From Heterostelium multicystogenum (Eukaryota; Evosea; Eumycetozoa; Acytosteliales; Acytosteliaceae), in contig RCNN01000007.1 in NCBI GenBank assembly GCA_003667245.1, positions 146,601-210,600 of the forward strand: 64,000 nt of DNA, written 5' to 3'. A program made the translations under genes and the position numbers. Below the pieces are notes generated by a model. The model ran no database searches, had not been told where the DNA came from, and saw only the letters and a list, made by a program, of their open reading frames with translations. Below are positions 1 to 9,900 of the stretch, one piece after another. The stretch's first letter is position 1. The number at the start of each line of letters is the position of its first letter.

Positions 1-403
1 CGGCGTGAGTTTGCGTAAAAACTTCAGTCGTACCTCCATGATTAAAAGTAACAGTGGTATTAATTTGAATTGTCAATATTACCAAGATTGTCTTTTAAAT
101 CAAATTAAAGTACCAGAACAATTCCATGTAAGTTAAAAACAATTTATCTGATAATTGAGCGAAGTAAAGGAAATTTTAATACATTTTTATTCTAAATTAT
201 AGGGAAGAACTTATGGTGAGTTGTTCGAAGGTCTTATACAAAAGAATATTTTACCACTTGGTCTTTATAGATGCAAAGAAATCACAGGTGCTCCAAACCC
301 TTATGTTTACACATGTCCCCCCTCAACCACTATTCTTCATGAAAATGATCTTGTTTATATTTTATATCGTCAATTCGAAACAGCAAGCGAAATGAAACAC
401 TAA
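1..403 (+). CDS. Slo/BK-type calcium-activated K+ channel alpha subunit, C-terminal end (partial)
   Basis: Only the 3' end is in the window. The frame is open from base 2, leaves exon 1 after base 127 (donor GTAAGT), re-enters at 203 after a 75-bp AT-rich intron and stops at 401-403. The joined product has a KVPEQF segment, then RTYGELF...LPLGLYR and YVYTCPP...LHENDLVYIL. This matches the last part of the second RCK gating domain of Slo channels (human pattern: KALKTYNML-FGIYR, then YVITNPP and DLIF). In known channels this domain is cytoplasmic and forms part of the Ca2+/Na+-sensing gating ring; the pore lies upstream, outside the window. A related KCNT/Slack-type or plant CASTOR-type RCK protein is the main alternative. 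It converges on the TUG gene with a 95-bp gap. Confidence 0.75.
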
Positions 404-498
404 ATCCAATCAACAACTGTTCAATTTTTACACATGGAATAGATAATTAATATTATTAAATAAATAATATTTTTATTTCAATTATTTATCTGTCTATT

Positions 499-2526
499 TC
501 AAATTTGTTTTCCTTTTTGGAACCATTTTGGTAATGTTTTGGTTTTTGGTTTGGCAGTCTCTTGACTGTCATCATCCATTTGGACGTGTGGATTTTTCTA
601 ATGGTGTGGTTTCTGTTGGTGTAGTATCCATTGGTGTTACTTGATTTGTGGTTGTGGATGTTGTGGATGTTGTAGAAGTTGCAGATTCAGTGGATGTAGT
701 TGTGGTAGTTGGTGTTGGAGATGGAGATTTAATAGTAGGTTGTTCTCTGGATCCATATGCCGCAGTAAAAAGGTCTTCAATCTCGCCCTTAAATTTAATT
801 GCTGGTGATCCTTCTCTTATTCCAACATAGATGTTAGCCGCTGGGAATAATTCTGATTTCTTAAATGTCAAAGTCAAATCCAATTCTTTCTTTGGTGGTG
901 CGACATCTATTGAAAAGGAATAATTAGAGACTAGCTATATTCAATATATAAATAAACTTACACAAATAAAAGTTGGCAATAGGTTCCTCTAATAATGTAA
1001 CAATATAGTCTCTTAGTCTTTGAACTCTTTCTTTGGTCAAGAATTTCATTTCCAACATTCTTCTGTCTGGGAATATTAATCTAATCGAGGTATCAACAAA
1101 TTTAGCTGTCTTTTGGTTGAAATAGTTCTCTCTCATTTCCTAAATAAATAAAATGGCCATGTTAGAACAAGGTAATGATCAATATGATTGTCAAAATCCT
1201 ACCTTTGTTCTCATTATTGATAGAAACTGTTCCTTTTCATCTTTGATTCTCTTGTTAGCTTGTTGTAGATTCTTAAAGTCCTCTGGAGTTAAAGTATTAT
1301 CAAACTCAATTTCTAAAGAGTAGAAGAATGATTAGAGGATAAATCGTTTGAATATTTTCAATGGCAACATACTTGTTAGATCAACATCATCTTCCACAGG
1401 TATATATACAGATAGCTTTCTATCGCTTGGAGCTGGTGGCTCAATCTCTGGCACTTTTTTAGGTAGTTTTTTCTCCATAAACTCTTCATATGTCGAACTT
1501 GAAAACTGCTGTAATAACTGTGTTGCTTTTTCAAAGAAAGCAGTATGATCACGTTCACCAGTTGATTGATTACTATCAGACATTGGATGATCCTCTTGCT
1601 TGCTGATGGGAGATGTATTATTCTGTACTGTTGAGGTTGTTATAACTGTTGAATCTGATTCAGCATTAGTGTTTGTCACATGTGAAGAATCAACCTTTGT
1701 TTCTGTTTGTGTTGTTGCTGGTGATACTGGTGAAACTACCTGTGTAACTTCCTGTGTCACGTCTTTTGCTGGTTGAAGGTGATGTTGGTTTTGGTGCTAC
1801 TGGTGTTACTGTTGGTGGGGAGGGTTGGATTGGAGCTGGAGGCTGGTAGCCCTCTACTAAATCTTTTAGAGTGTCATAGTGTTGATCAGATAGTTTATGT
1901 TTGAAATTAATTACTATCGACTCTGTGATCATTAGTTTTTTGCAAGGTAGATTTTTGAAGATCTTCTATTCTATCATACTGTTGTTTTGATTAATATAAG
2001 TACATCAATTGTAGTAATCAAGATAAACATACTTCTTTGTTCAAAATAATCATAGTTGGTAAGTAGTAGTTTGAGGTGTCCGGGTCTATTTTCTTTAACA
2101 AATTCAAAGATTGATTCTGTTGTTCAAAGTATAATAAGATATCCCATAGAGTGGAGGTTGTTTTTGAATTTGGATTGAAGTCGCGTTCCATCAGAGAGTT
2201 GTACTGCTATACGTAGCTCTAGCACACCCTTGTTTGTGTTATTCTCTACTATTGTAAGCCTGCTTGAATTGGGTATACCTGATAGTCTGAATGGCAGAGA
2301 GAGGTTCACTGGCTTTTGATTCTGTCTTTAACAATAGGTTAGTATCAACTGTATCGAGTGATAAGGCCAAAGTATATTCAGAATAGACCTACGTTAAACC
2401 AAAGAGAGATGGATCAGCAAGCTTCAATTGAAGACATGCTTTCTTTAATATTTCAGATAGAAAGGTATTAGGTGTAAACTGTACCACTGTTTTATCATTC
2501 TTGTATAATATATGTAATGAATTCAT
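499..2526 (-). CDS. TUG/ASPSCR1-like UBX-domain protein, six exons
   Basis: Six exons read on the minus strand: 2393-2526, 2033-2325, 1373-1978, 1203-1312, 962-1139 and 499-906, all with GT-AG introns. The start is the ATG at 2526 (MNSLHILYKNDKTV), because the longer open frame upstream looks like leader. Order: N-terminal ubiquitin-like fold (about residues 1-45); second UBL-like segment (NLSLPFRL, then a TLWDIL helix read in the shifted frame); Pro/Thr-rich linker; UBX domain (FVDTSIRLIFPDRRMLEMKF); and a C-terminal LPKWFQKG that matches the LPKW/VPKW tail of human TUG. TUG/Ubx4 proteins bind and disassemble p97/Cdc48 hexamers and tether vesicle cargo at the Golgi/ER. Four one-base surpluses, each in a run of A on the coding strand (+ strand T runs at 593-597, 1764-1767, 1936-1941, 2161-2165), interrupt the frame. 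With them removed the exon total is exactly 575 codons. Confidence 0.88.
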
Positions 2527-2658
2527 ATTTGATGTAATTGAGTAAATTATTGTAATAATAAAAGTAAAGTGTGAGATCAATGTTTAATTTAAAATTTTGT
2601 GAAATTTTTATTATGATTTTAAACATAAAATTTTCTTTGAAAATTACATGTTTTCTAT

Positions 2659-3504
2659 CTATCGTGATGCTTCATCAGTCCTTCTCCGTAGCATATGTTT
2701 GTGGAACTTTATCAGTGGGCTGATGTTTTCCTCAACTGGAGGAATTATTTCAGGTAATAGTTGATCTTTTACAGGTGCTGGTTGATCTTTTGCAGGTGCT
2801 GGTTGATCTTTTACAGGTGCTGATTGATCTTTTACAGGTACTGGTTGATCTGCTGCCGGAGCTGGTTGATCTTTTGCAGGTGCTGGTTGATCTGTTCCAG
2901 GTGCTGTTGCAGGTGTTGGTTGATCTTTTACAGGTGCTGATTGATCTGTTGCAGGGGCTGGTTGCTTATCATCAGGTGCTGGCTTTGTTGCTAAATCCAA
3001 TAGACCATAGAATTTTAATTCTTTTTTAACTTCATCAAGGATATCAGAAGGAATCTGAGATATATCCTCTCCTCTCATCAAATTTAGGACATGTGTGAAA
3101 AGAGTTCCATCTCTACAATTGAATTTTTATTAACATATTGACAAAAACATTACTAAAATGACTTACCTGTCTATGAAATAAATTTTTGAATTAGTTTGAG
3201 AGTCAATTGGTAATAGTTTTATTTTTCCAGAAAACAAAAAAGTAGAAATAAGATCCCTTCACTTGTGTCAAAGTTGATAGTAATGTTTCAAAGAAATGTC
3301 CCCCAACATTCAATCTTATAGTGGTATCTGTAGGGATCTCTCAAACATAGAGAGATCTAATATTTTATTTTGTAACTTTGCAATTTCATCTTCATCAACT
3401 GAAAAATCCGACTCCACATTGATTGATAATTGATATATCTTTCTTTTTACTTCTTGTAAAAGAGACTTATTTGTATTTAAAACTGTCATTTCTATATCTT
3501 TCAT
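2659..3504 (-). CDS. KCTD-like BTB/T1-domain protein with Pro/Ala/Lys/Asp heptapeptide tail
   Basis: Exon 1 is 3167-3504 and exon 2 is 2659-3112, with a GTAAGT...TAG intron inside FIDR|DGTLF. The N-terminal third is charged and helical. A T1-type BTB domain follows: TTIRLNVGGHFFETLLSTL, then IYFIDRDGTLFTHVLNLMRG. After the BTB fold comes a low-complexity tail of DQPAPAK-type heptapeptides and a basic C-terminus. KCTD proteins usually oligomerise through this domain as Cullin-3 adaptors or channel-tetramerisation modules; which applies here cannot be told. Two compensating frame breaks lie in exon 1, one near 3340 and one in the A6 run at 3237-3242. The corrected length is 263 aa. The start is the ATG at 3504; the upstream extension lacks an ATG. 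It is divergent from the paralogue at 3679. Confidence 0.7.
2757..2975 (-). repeat. 21-bp tandem repeat encoding DQPAPAK-type heptapeptides
   Basis: About nine imperfect 21-bp units, seen on the + strand as recurring GGTTGATCTTTTRCAGGTGCT-like text, encode DQPAPAK, DQPAPAA, DQPVPVK, DQSAPVK and DQPTPAT variants. The unit length is a multiple of three, so copy-number change would keep the BTB protein in frame. The repeat is confined to the tail and does not touch the BTB fold. Confidence 0.85.
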
Positions 3505-3678
3505 TTTAGTGTATGAAATTTCAGACAATTACAAAAACACATAAAAATGTCTGGAAAAAAATCTAAAAACTATTATATCTCAACAATTAAAATATTTTGA
3601 TGGTTTCACTATTTTAGAAACAATATTAATCTCTATGATACCAATTTATCTTTAAGTTATAAAAAGGATATTGAAAAG

Positions 3679-4110
3679 TTGAAAGATGAAATAAATGAAT
3701 TGGAAAAAGAAAAAGAAATAGAGGTGTTGATGACCAAAAAAATTAAAGAAACTCACAGTGATGAAGTTATTACTTTAAATTTTGGAGGAAAAGAGTTGTT
3801 CACAACAACAAAGGCTACTTTGACAAGAATTAAAGGAAGTGAATTTGAGAAGATGTTTTCAAGTGAGGGTTCTACAAAAATCATTCTAAGACCAGGTAAA
3901 ACAAATGAATATTTTATTGATAAGTAAGGAAGTAATTTATAATAAAACCAAAATATTACTAATGAACTCACTAATAGAGATGGAAAGTACTTTAGATACA
4001 TTCTTAACTATATGAGAGGTGAAGAAATATCTGATCCAAGCAAATTCAAACTATATTTTGATAACTATTCAGAATATGGTCTCAAAGAAATAACAAACGA
4101 GAATCAATGA
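3679..4110 (+). CDS. KCTD-like BTB/T1-domain protein, short paralogue
   Basis: Exon 1 runs 3679-3923 and exon 2 3978-4110 (donor AA|GTAAGG, acceptor TAG|AGATGG), giving 125 aa. A Lys/Glu-rich helix is followed by VITLNFGGKELFTTTKATL, KGSEFEKMFSS, EYFIDKDGKYFRYILNYMRG and a short EYGLKEI helix: a complete T1/KCTD BTB fold and nothing else. The intron falls at the same place and phase (FID-K|DG) as in the minus-strand neighbour, showing common descent. The frame continues upstream to an ATG at 3547 but is broken by TGA at 3598-3600. The start at 3679 is therefore the conservative choice; a longer N-terminus is possible if a base error lies in the A7 run at 3554-3560. It shares a roughly 174-bp bidirectional interval with the paralogue. 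Confidence 0.7.
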
Positions 4111-7100
4111 TTATTTATATTTAAAAATAAATTCTACAAACTATAGTAAATATTTTCCACCACTACATCTATTTTTTCCAATCTTTTATAATGATTAGAT
4201 ATGATCTTGGAACCTTATTATATCGAGTCCAGTGGTAAGTTGAACTCGAATACAACTCCCTTTAAATATATAGCCTATTCTATTGTATTTTGATAAAAAA
4301 TGTCAATCCTGTGTCAAAACCAATTAAATCATTCAAAATAAATTACTATACCTTTGAAAAAGAAGTGATAGTTGTTCCAATGATATACAACTAGAATATA
4401 AGTATATATATATATATATATATATATTTCCTATAAAAATGAAATCTTCAATCAATTTAAAGTGATATTTAAGAATATTTTTGTTTATGTCACAATGTTT
4501 TTAGGATCTAAATATCAATTAAAATGTATAAATAAATAATGTTAATATTCTTCATTCTATTTATAAAATAGAACTTACTTTCCCATATAAAATTTGTATA
4601 CTTATGTTTGATTTTTATCTCATTTTGAAACCAACTAGGTTTGTTTTATTTGTATTTTCATGAAAGTTGATCATTGGTAAGAAACTTCTTTTTCTTTGAT
4701 TACTACTTTACTTTTGTGTAGAAGCAAGTATAAAATTGATTGAAGATTTCATTTTTACCGAAGAAATATATATATATATGTAATCTGATAATATATTGAT
4801 TCAAAGGACTTATTTTCTTGATTAATAACTAATATTGATATCGAAAATTATAATGATAATGTTATTCCATTAGTATTGAATTTTCATAATACTATGGCTA
4901 AAGAATTGTTATATATTTATATAATAAGTTTAAAGAATAACTAATAAGATAAACTTTAATAAATAATGGTAAAGAATAAAGAATAAACCTCAACAGTTGA
5001 AATTAATTAATGAAGGACTAAAGCAATACTAAATGTTGGTCTGTATTTTATATATAAAAAAAATATTGATAGAATCTGATATTTAATTATGTTAAATAAT
5101 CATTGTTTAACCTCCAAACTTACTATTAATATTGTTTGATATTGAACAAAAAATGTCTATTAGAAGTCAATATTTATACTTTTCAAATTGTACAATTATT
5201 TAATTTTCATCGATTTAATTACATTATAAATTAAACATGATCATGATGATAGCTAAGGAGTATAAATAGATGCTGTTTAAAACCAAAAAGATTGAAGTAG
5301 GCCCTACCTTTACAGCTTTACATAATAATCAAACATTGTGAAGGTGAGAACCTCAATAACAACTTAACCAATTAATATGCATCTCCTTTTCTTTAAAGAA
5401 AAACAAAGAAATAAATAACTACAGATTCAACTCAAACAATCATTATCTTCGAGATCTCCTGAGATGAGTTAGATCTTGGGTCTGATGTAAATTCAGAAAG
5501 AGTCGTTAGTTCCTTCATTTATGTATCAAGAATTATACATTATCATAAATTAGAAGCTATATTCTATATTTATATTTCTAAAATTGAATATTAAACAAAC
5601 AAAACTAGTAATATTATATGTATAATAAAGAACATTTATCTTTCTCGTTTCTTTGTTTGATTTCACGGAATACTTAATTCAGTTTAATCCACCTATGTCA
5701 GCAATGTCTAGCATGTGTCATATCTGTCGACTTTCTTTTTAGTCTCTTTCTGATATATTTGCGTCATTTATAAATCTAGATAGTGTCATAGAGCTACACA
5801 AAGGTACTTAAAAATAAAGATATCCATAATAAGATTGTTGCATCATTTGCGATTGGACAAACAAGGAACATATAAGGTTGTGTTTGTACAAATTAGTTAA
5901 TTCAATCAATCTTTCAACTATAATAAATCAGACGTTTGGACTAAAAGAGATCTTGTTTTATATTTTCTGTTTTATAATAATCGAGTTGTTTATAATGAGA
6001 TTTATTAGAGACGCGCAACATAAACTTAAAAACTACTTACTTTAAACCTTTTGTCCAATCAGTCAGAGTTTTGATGAAATTCTGGTAAACTGTACCTGCA
6101 TAAAACGATAAAATATCATCTACAAACAAATGTCATTTTTCTATATTCTACCTGAGCATGCAGTTTGCACCAACACTAATTTCAAGAAAAATACATCTCA
6201 TCTCAAATCAAGGAATCTAATTGGTGGAAAGTGTTCTAACCGATTCATTTCATAAATAATCTCCGAGTTCCAAATGATTTGGTTGATCAATCACATACAA
6301 CCTAATCTATCAATTATTGCCTATTGTGTTGAGTCGACTTAGAGGTTTGCAAAAAACAAGAAATAACGGCATCCAATCAGTGATCGAAATCAAAATGAAT
6401 CAGTTAATTAATATGATAGGTTTTTCATAATTTTAGCATGATTCCACGAGATTTTGTTCTAAAATTTAAAAATACCAATAGTCACCCAAAAAACACATGC
6501 AAATATAGTCACATTTTTATATAAATTAATCCATTGGATAGGATTGAAATTCATCAGTCAGTCAGATGAATTAAGTAAAAAACCTCAAACCCCCATATGT
6601 CTTATCTGTTGCCTTAAAGCTGCCAAAAAAAAAAACCTATTAAATCTCAGTGTTAGGTGTGTCTTAACCCAATTTGTATGATATGATATCACTGTATGGT
6701 GGGGGTGGGTGTCTCGGGTGTCAAAACTAATTAATAATTATTCTCGACACCACAGACTGATTCTAGTTTATCATATTGAATTAAAGTGCTAAGTATCAGT
6801 GATCACCCCATTACGAAGTTTAGAAGAGCAACTCCATCTTTGAACCCCCTCTGGTCAGATGATAAATTTCAAAGTAGTTGAAATCTGCATGCATGCTGTG
6901 ACAACAACTCTTTGAGGACATTGACTTGATTTGTGCAAACTTAACATAACCACTATTCTAAAATAATACACTTGATTCAATTAAGCAAAAGACAGGTCAA
7001 GACTGTCAGTATGATTGATGAGATTCAATATGATAATGATATTTGATTCAACACGCAAATAACTCATTACACTCAAAAACCACCAACAACATCTAAAAAG

Positions 7101-7542
7101 ACAAAACACCAACAACACAACAACAACAAAACACAAGTCTTGACAACTTTAGAGATTGGAGCACGAGATATTGAAAAAACCAGTAGTTTGAATTTGGTTG
7201 GTTGGTCCTCAATCAAAGAAAAACTGGTGTGCTAGTATGAAAGATATACTGATAATGCACACGCATTTCAGGTTGATCTCAATCTGTCCACTACCAGGAC
7301 ATACACAATTCTCATACTACAATCACTTCAAAGTTTGTCCAACAGAAACAACATCATCAACTAGTTATCTAGACAATAATTATTTTTAAATTTATTTTCT
7401 TTTAAATTTTTTCTACAAACAGGTTGGACACTATCCAGCTTGGACCTCTTTCCTACAATTTAAATAGAGCCCAACTACTAGTAGTTTCAGTCATTCTTAT
7501 CTCTTGCTTTGATTAGATATACTTATTTAAACAACACACACA
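4111..7542. other. 3.4-kb gene-free AT-rich region
   Basis: I see no open frame with coding character on either strand and no tRNA-like A/B boxes. It holds a (TA)n tract at 4403-4427, a homopurine run near 6628-6638, and C/A-rich low-complexity DNA at 7075-7135 before the next gene. A 63-codon frame at 7198-7389 matches nothing I know and looks like chance. The last part presumably carries the promoter of the gene at 7543. Confidence 0.6.
4403..4427. repeat. (TA)n microsatellite
   Basis: Uninterrupted TA dinucleotide tract of about 12 units in the gene-free region; a shorter one lies near 4769-4780. Confidence 0.9.
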
Positions 7543-8369
7543 ATGTACAAATATATTTTCGCCGTTTTGGCTGTCATGTTTGCAGTTTCATCTGCTTGCT
7601 CCACCTCACCATGGAAGACTGCTGAACCAGTAAGTTTTACTGCTCCTATTTAAATCTAAATCTACAACAATCATATTAATTAATTAATGAATATTACAGT
7701 CAGTTGTCAAGCTTCCAGCAGACTTGGATGCCGCCGAATTGGCATTCCACGAAGAGAAGATGATGGAAATTTCAAAGTATGCTATTGAACAAACCTACCA
7801 AAACAATATCCCACACGCCATTTTCACTGCATCCATTGTCGATCCAAGAAATGGTAGCACCATCTGCATTGATATCAACAGAGGAAATGAGTCTATGATC
7901 AGACACGGTGAAACCCAAGTTATTTTGTCATGCTCTGCCTTGAAGAACAAGAACGAGTGGAGTGGATATTACTTGTACACCACCGGTGAGTCATGTCCAA
8001 TGTGCCAAGCTGCCATCATGTGGGGCCGGTTTCGACAAGGTTATCTACGGTACCTCCGTCAAGACTTTGTACTGCGAGTTGTGTATGTCACAAATCTTGG
8101 TCGAGTCCAACTACATCAACGGATACGGTTACGGTTTGAACAAGACCAAGAATCTCGAGATCGTCGGTGAGATCCTCACCAACGTCACCACCCCACAAGT
8201 CTTCAGAAACTGGTGCGCCGGTAAGGGTGACGAAAAGGTCTGGACTGTCAGCCCAATGTGTAACGCTGACTACACCCCAACCTGTGTTAACTCATCATCG
8301 ACCATCTCCAACAACTTCCTTTTCACCTTCGCTGCCATTATTGTCATCGTTATCTCCATGTTCTTTTAA
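7543..8369 (+). CDS. Secreted, C-terminally anchored deaminase-fold protein (guanine/CMP deaminase superfamily)
   Basis: Exon 1 (7543-7629) encodes a classical signal peptide, MYKYIFAVLAVMFAVSSACS. After a 70-bp intron, exon 2 starts at 7700. The core has the two zinc-binding signatures of the cytidine/guanine/tRNA-adenosine deaminase superfamily: HGE (residues about 90-92), where Glu is the proton shuttle, and SCPMC followed by a helix AAIMW and a FDKVIYGTS strand, as in GuaD/TadA. A FRNWC motif further on resembles the C-terminal helix of bacterial guanine deaminase. Potential Asn-linked glycosylation sites (NGS, NVT, NSS) and a hydrophobic C-terminus (NNFLFTFAAIIVIVISMFF) suggest GPI or membrane anchoring. 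One surplus G in the G4 run at 8022-8025 breaks the frame inside the zinc site; corrected length 251 aa. The substrate cannot be told from sequence. Confidence 0.78.
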
Positions 8370-8972
8370 ATAGTTTTGTACTAATAAAATAAAACAAAAA
8401 TATATTAATAATAATAGTTTTAAAAAAAAAACTATTTAAACTAACTAAAACAATATAATAACTTTAAATCAGATCTTTTAGAATCTATGATTATCATTAT
8501 GTTTCCAACATGTTAGAAAACATATCGACAATAATGGAAGTCGGTGATTCTTTTATTTGGTCGAATGAAATGTGGTTAATTTTATCAAATTCAGATATTT
8601 CTGTTTACACTTTTATTTACCATCAACGCAATTCTAAAGCCAACAAAGGGAGCCCAGATCAATCATGATTTATTTTTACAAAATTAAAAACAATCTAACC
8701 CATTTTTACAACAACATTACCATAGGATTTCTGAAATCAACACGATATTTTTTAGCAAATATAAATATGGGTTCCAACATGTTGGGTCTTTACGTATTGC
8801 GTTGAAACCATTGTGGTAAAATTAGGTTTCATTGTTCATGATATTTATAAATTGATCATGATGAATTCATGAGCTCTTATTTTACCTAACTATTTAGTTC
8901 TCATTTTTTCTTTAATTTTATTATTAGTTTTTAGAAATCTTTATTATTCTTATTGTAATATACTAGAAAGAG
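8370..8972. other. Intergenic, 600 bp
   Basis: Very AT-rich DNA beginning with a polyadenylation-type AATAAA context at 8383-8390. Nothing else recognisable. Confidence 0.5.
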
Positions 8973-9744
8973 ATGAACCTGAATAAATATACACTTATTG
9001 TACTGGGTCTATTGGTTGTCCCAATTGCATTGTTGGTTGTTTCATTTACAAGTAGGTAAAAATACAATTTTGAATTAACAATGACCTAGTTTTAATGTTA
9101 TTTTCATTTTATAAAAGGACCTTGGTACCAAACTAAACTTGATAATGGAGAAAAGATCATATATAATTACAAGACCATAGAACCATTTCGACCAACCATA
9201 CATGAATTATACAATTTCATATAAGCAATCGTTTAACGATAAAACTGATCTTAAACATAGTTTGAAGATATTCCAATCGACCTATGTATTTGCCATCATG
9301 GCATGGTGCATGCATGTGATTGGCGCTGGAATCATTGCTTTCACAATCTTTGGAACGCTTCCAGAAATGTTTAAAATGGCTGCCAAAAATAGTGCCTTAT
9401 TATTGCTTTTTGTTTCACAATCATTTCTCTCCTCACTTTTGTGGGATTGCCCAATGCCATCAAAGTCGACTGCAATGAGAATGACAATTTCGGTCAACTG
9501 TGTCTTCCAGTGCAGCAGAGAGACAAGCTACATGGTTCTCACAACGGATCTTCATGGGGACCCAAAGAAGGATGGATCACTGGTACGTAGTAGTATTCCA
9601 CAAGTTTCAAACAATCACACCATTTCTAACAACTATAATTCCTCCATACTATTTCCAACCATAGTTGTTGTATCATCATTCTTTAGCTTAGGAGCCATGG
9701 TTGTATCCTTGGTTTCCATTTTTTTTAGAAAAATAATTAAATAA
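8973..9744 (+). CDS. Four-helix membrane protein of claudin-like layout, unidentified
   Basis: Three exons, 8973-9051, 9118-9582 and 9665-9744, total 208 codons. The start is MNLNKYTLIVLGLLVVPIAL, a first membrane helix followed by a TRPWYQ segment that opens an outer loop with NYT glycosylation potential. Helix 2 is AIMAWCMHVIGAGIIAFTIF. Helix 3 lies around the Leu-rich run at 9400-9440. A second loop rich in Gly/Ser/Asn (GSHNGSSWGPKEGW) precedes helix 4, VVVSSFFSLGAMVVSLVSIF, with a basic tail RKIIK. Four helices with a Trp in loop 1 recall the PMP22/claudin/Sur7 layout, but I cannot place it in a family. Two compensating one-base breaks are needed, one near 9190 and one in the T5 run near 9409. 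The third exon is inferred from GTACGT...ATAG. Confidence 0.55.
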
Positions 9745-9900
9745 TCTTGATCCATTTCCCCAAACATCCTTGATAGTAATAAATCTAGATCTAGATTGTA
9801 TATGTCCAAACCAGAAGTAGTATATGTTGTAAATAATCATTAAATTAAATAGTAAATAAATAAAGAAATAAAGAAATAAAGAAAGAAAGAATTAAAGAGA

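Noticed and set aside
5280..5360. Possible dictyostelid class I RNA (CCTTTACAGC text with nearby complementarity)
   Set aside because: Does not match the CCTTACAGCAA core I expect for the class, and no upstream DUSE-like box was found.
7198..7389. 63-codon frame MVGPQSKKNWC... before the deaminase gene
   Set aside because: No signal, domain or splice partner, opens without an ATG, and lies in low-complexity DNA; most likely chance.
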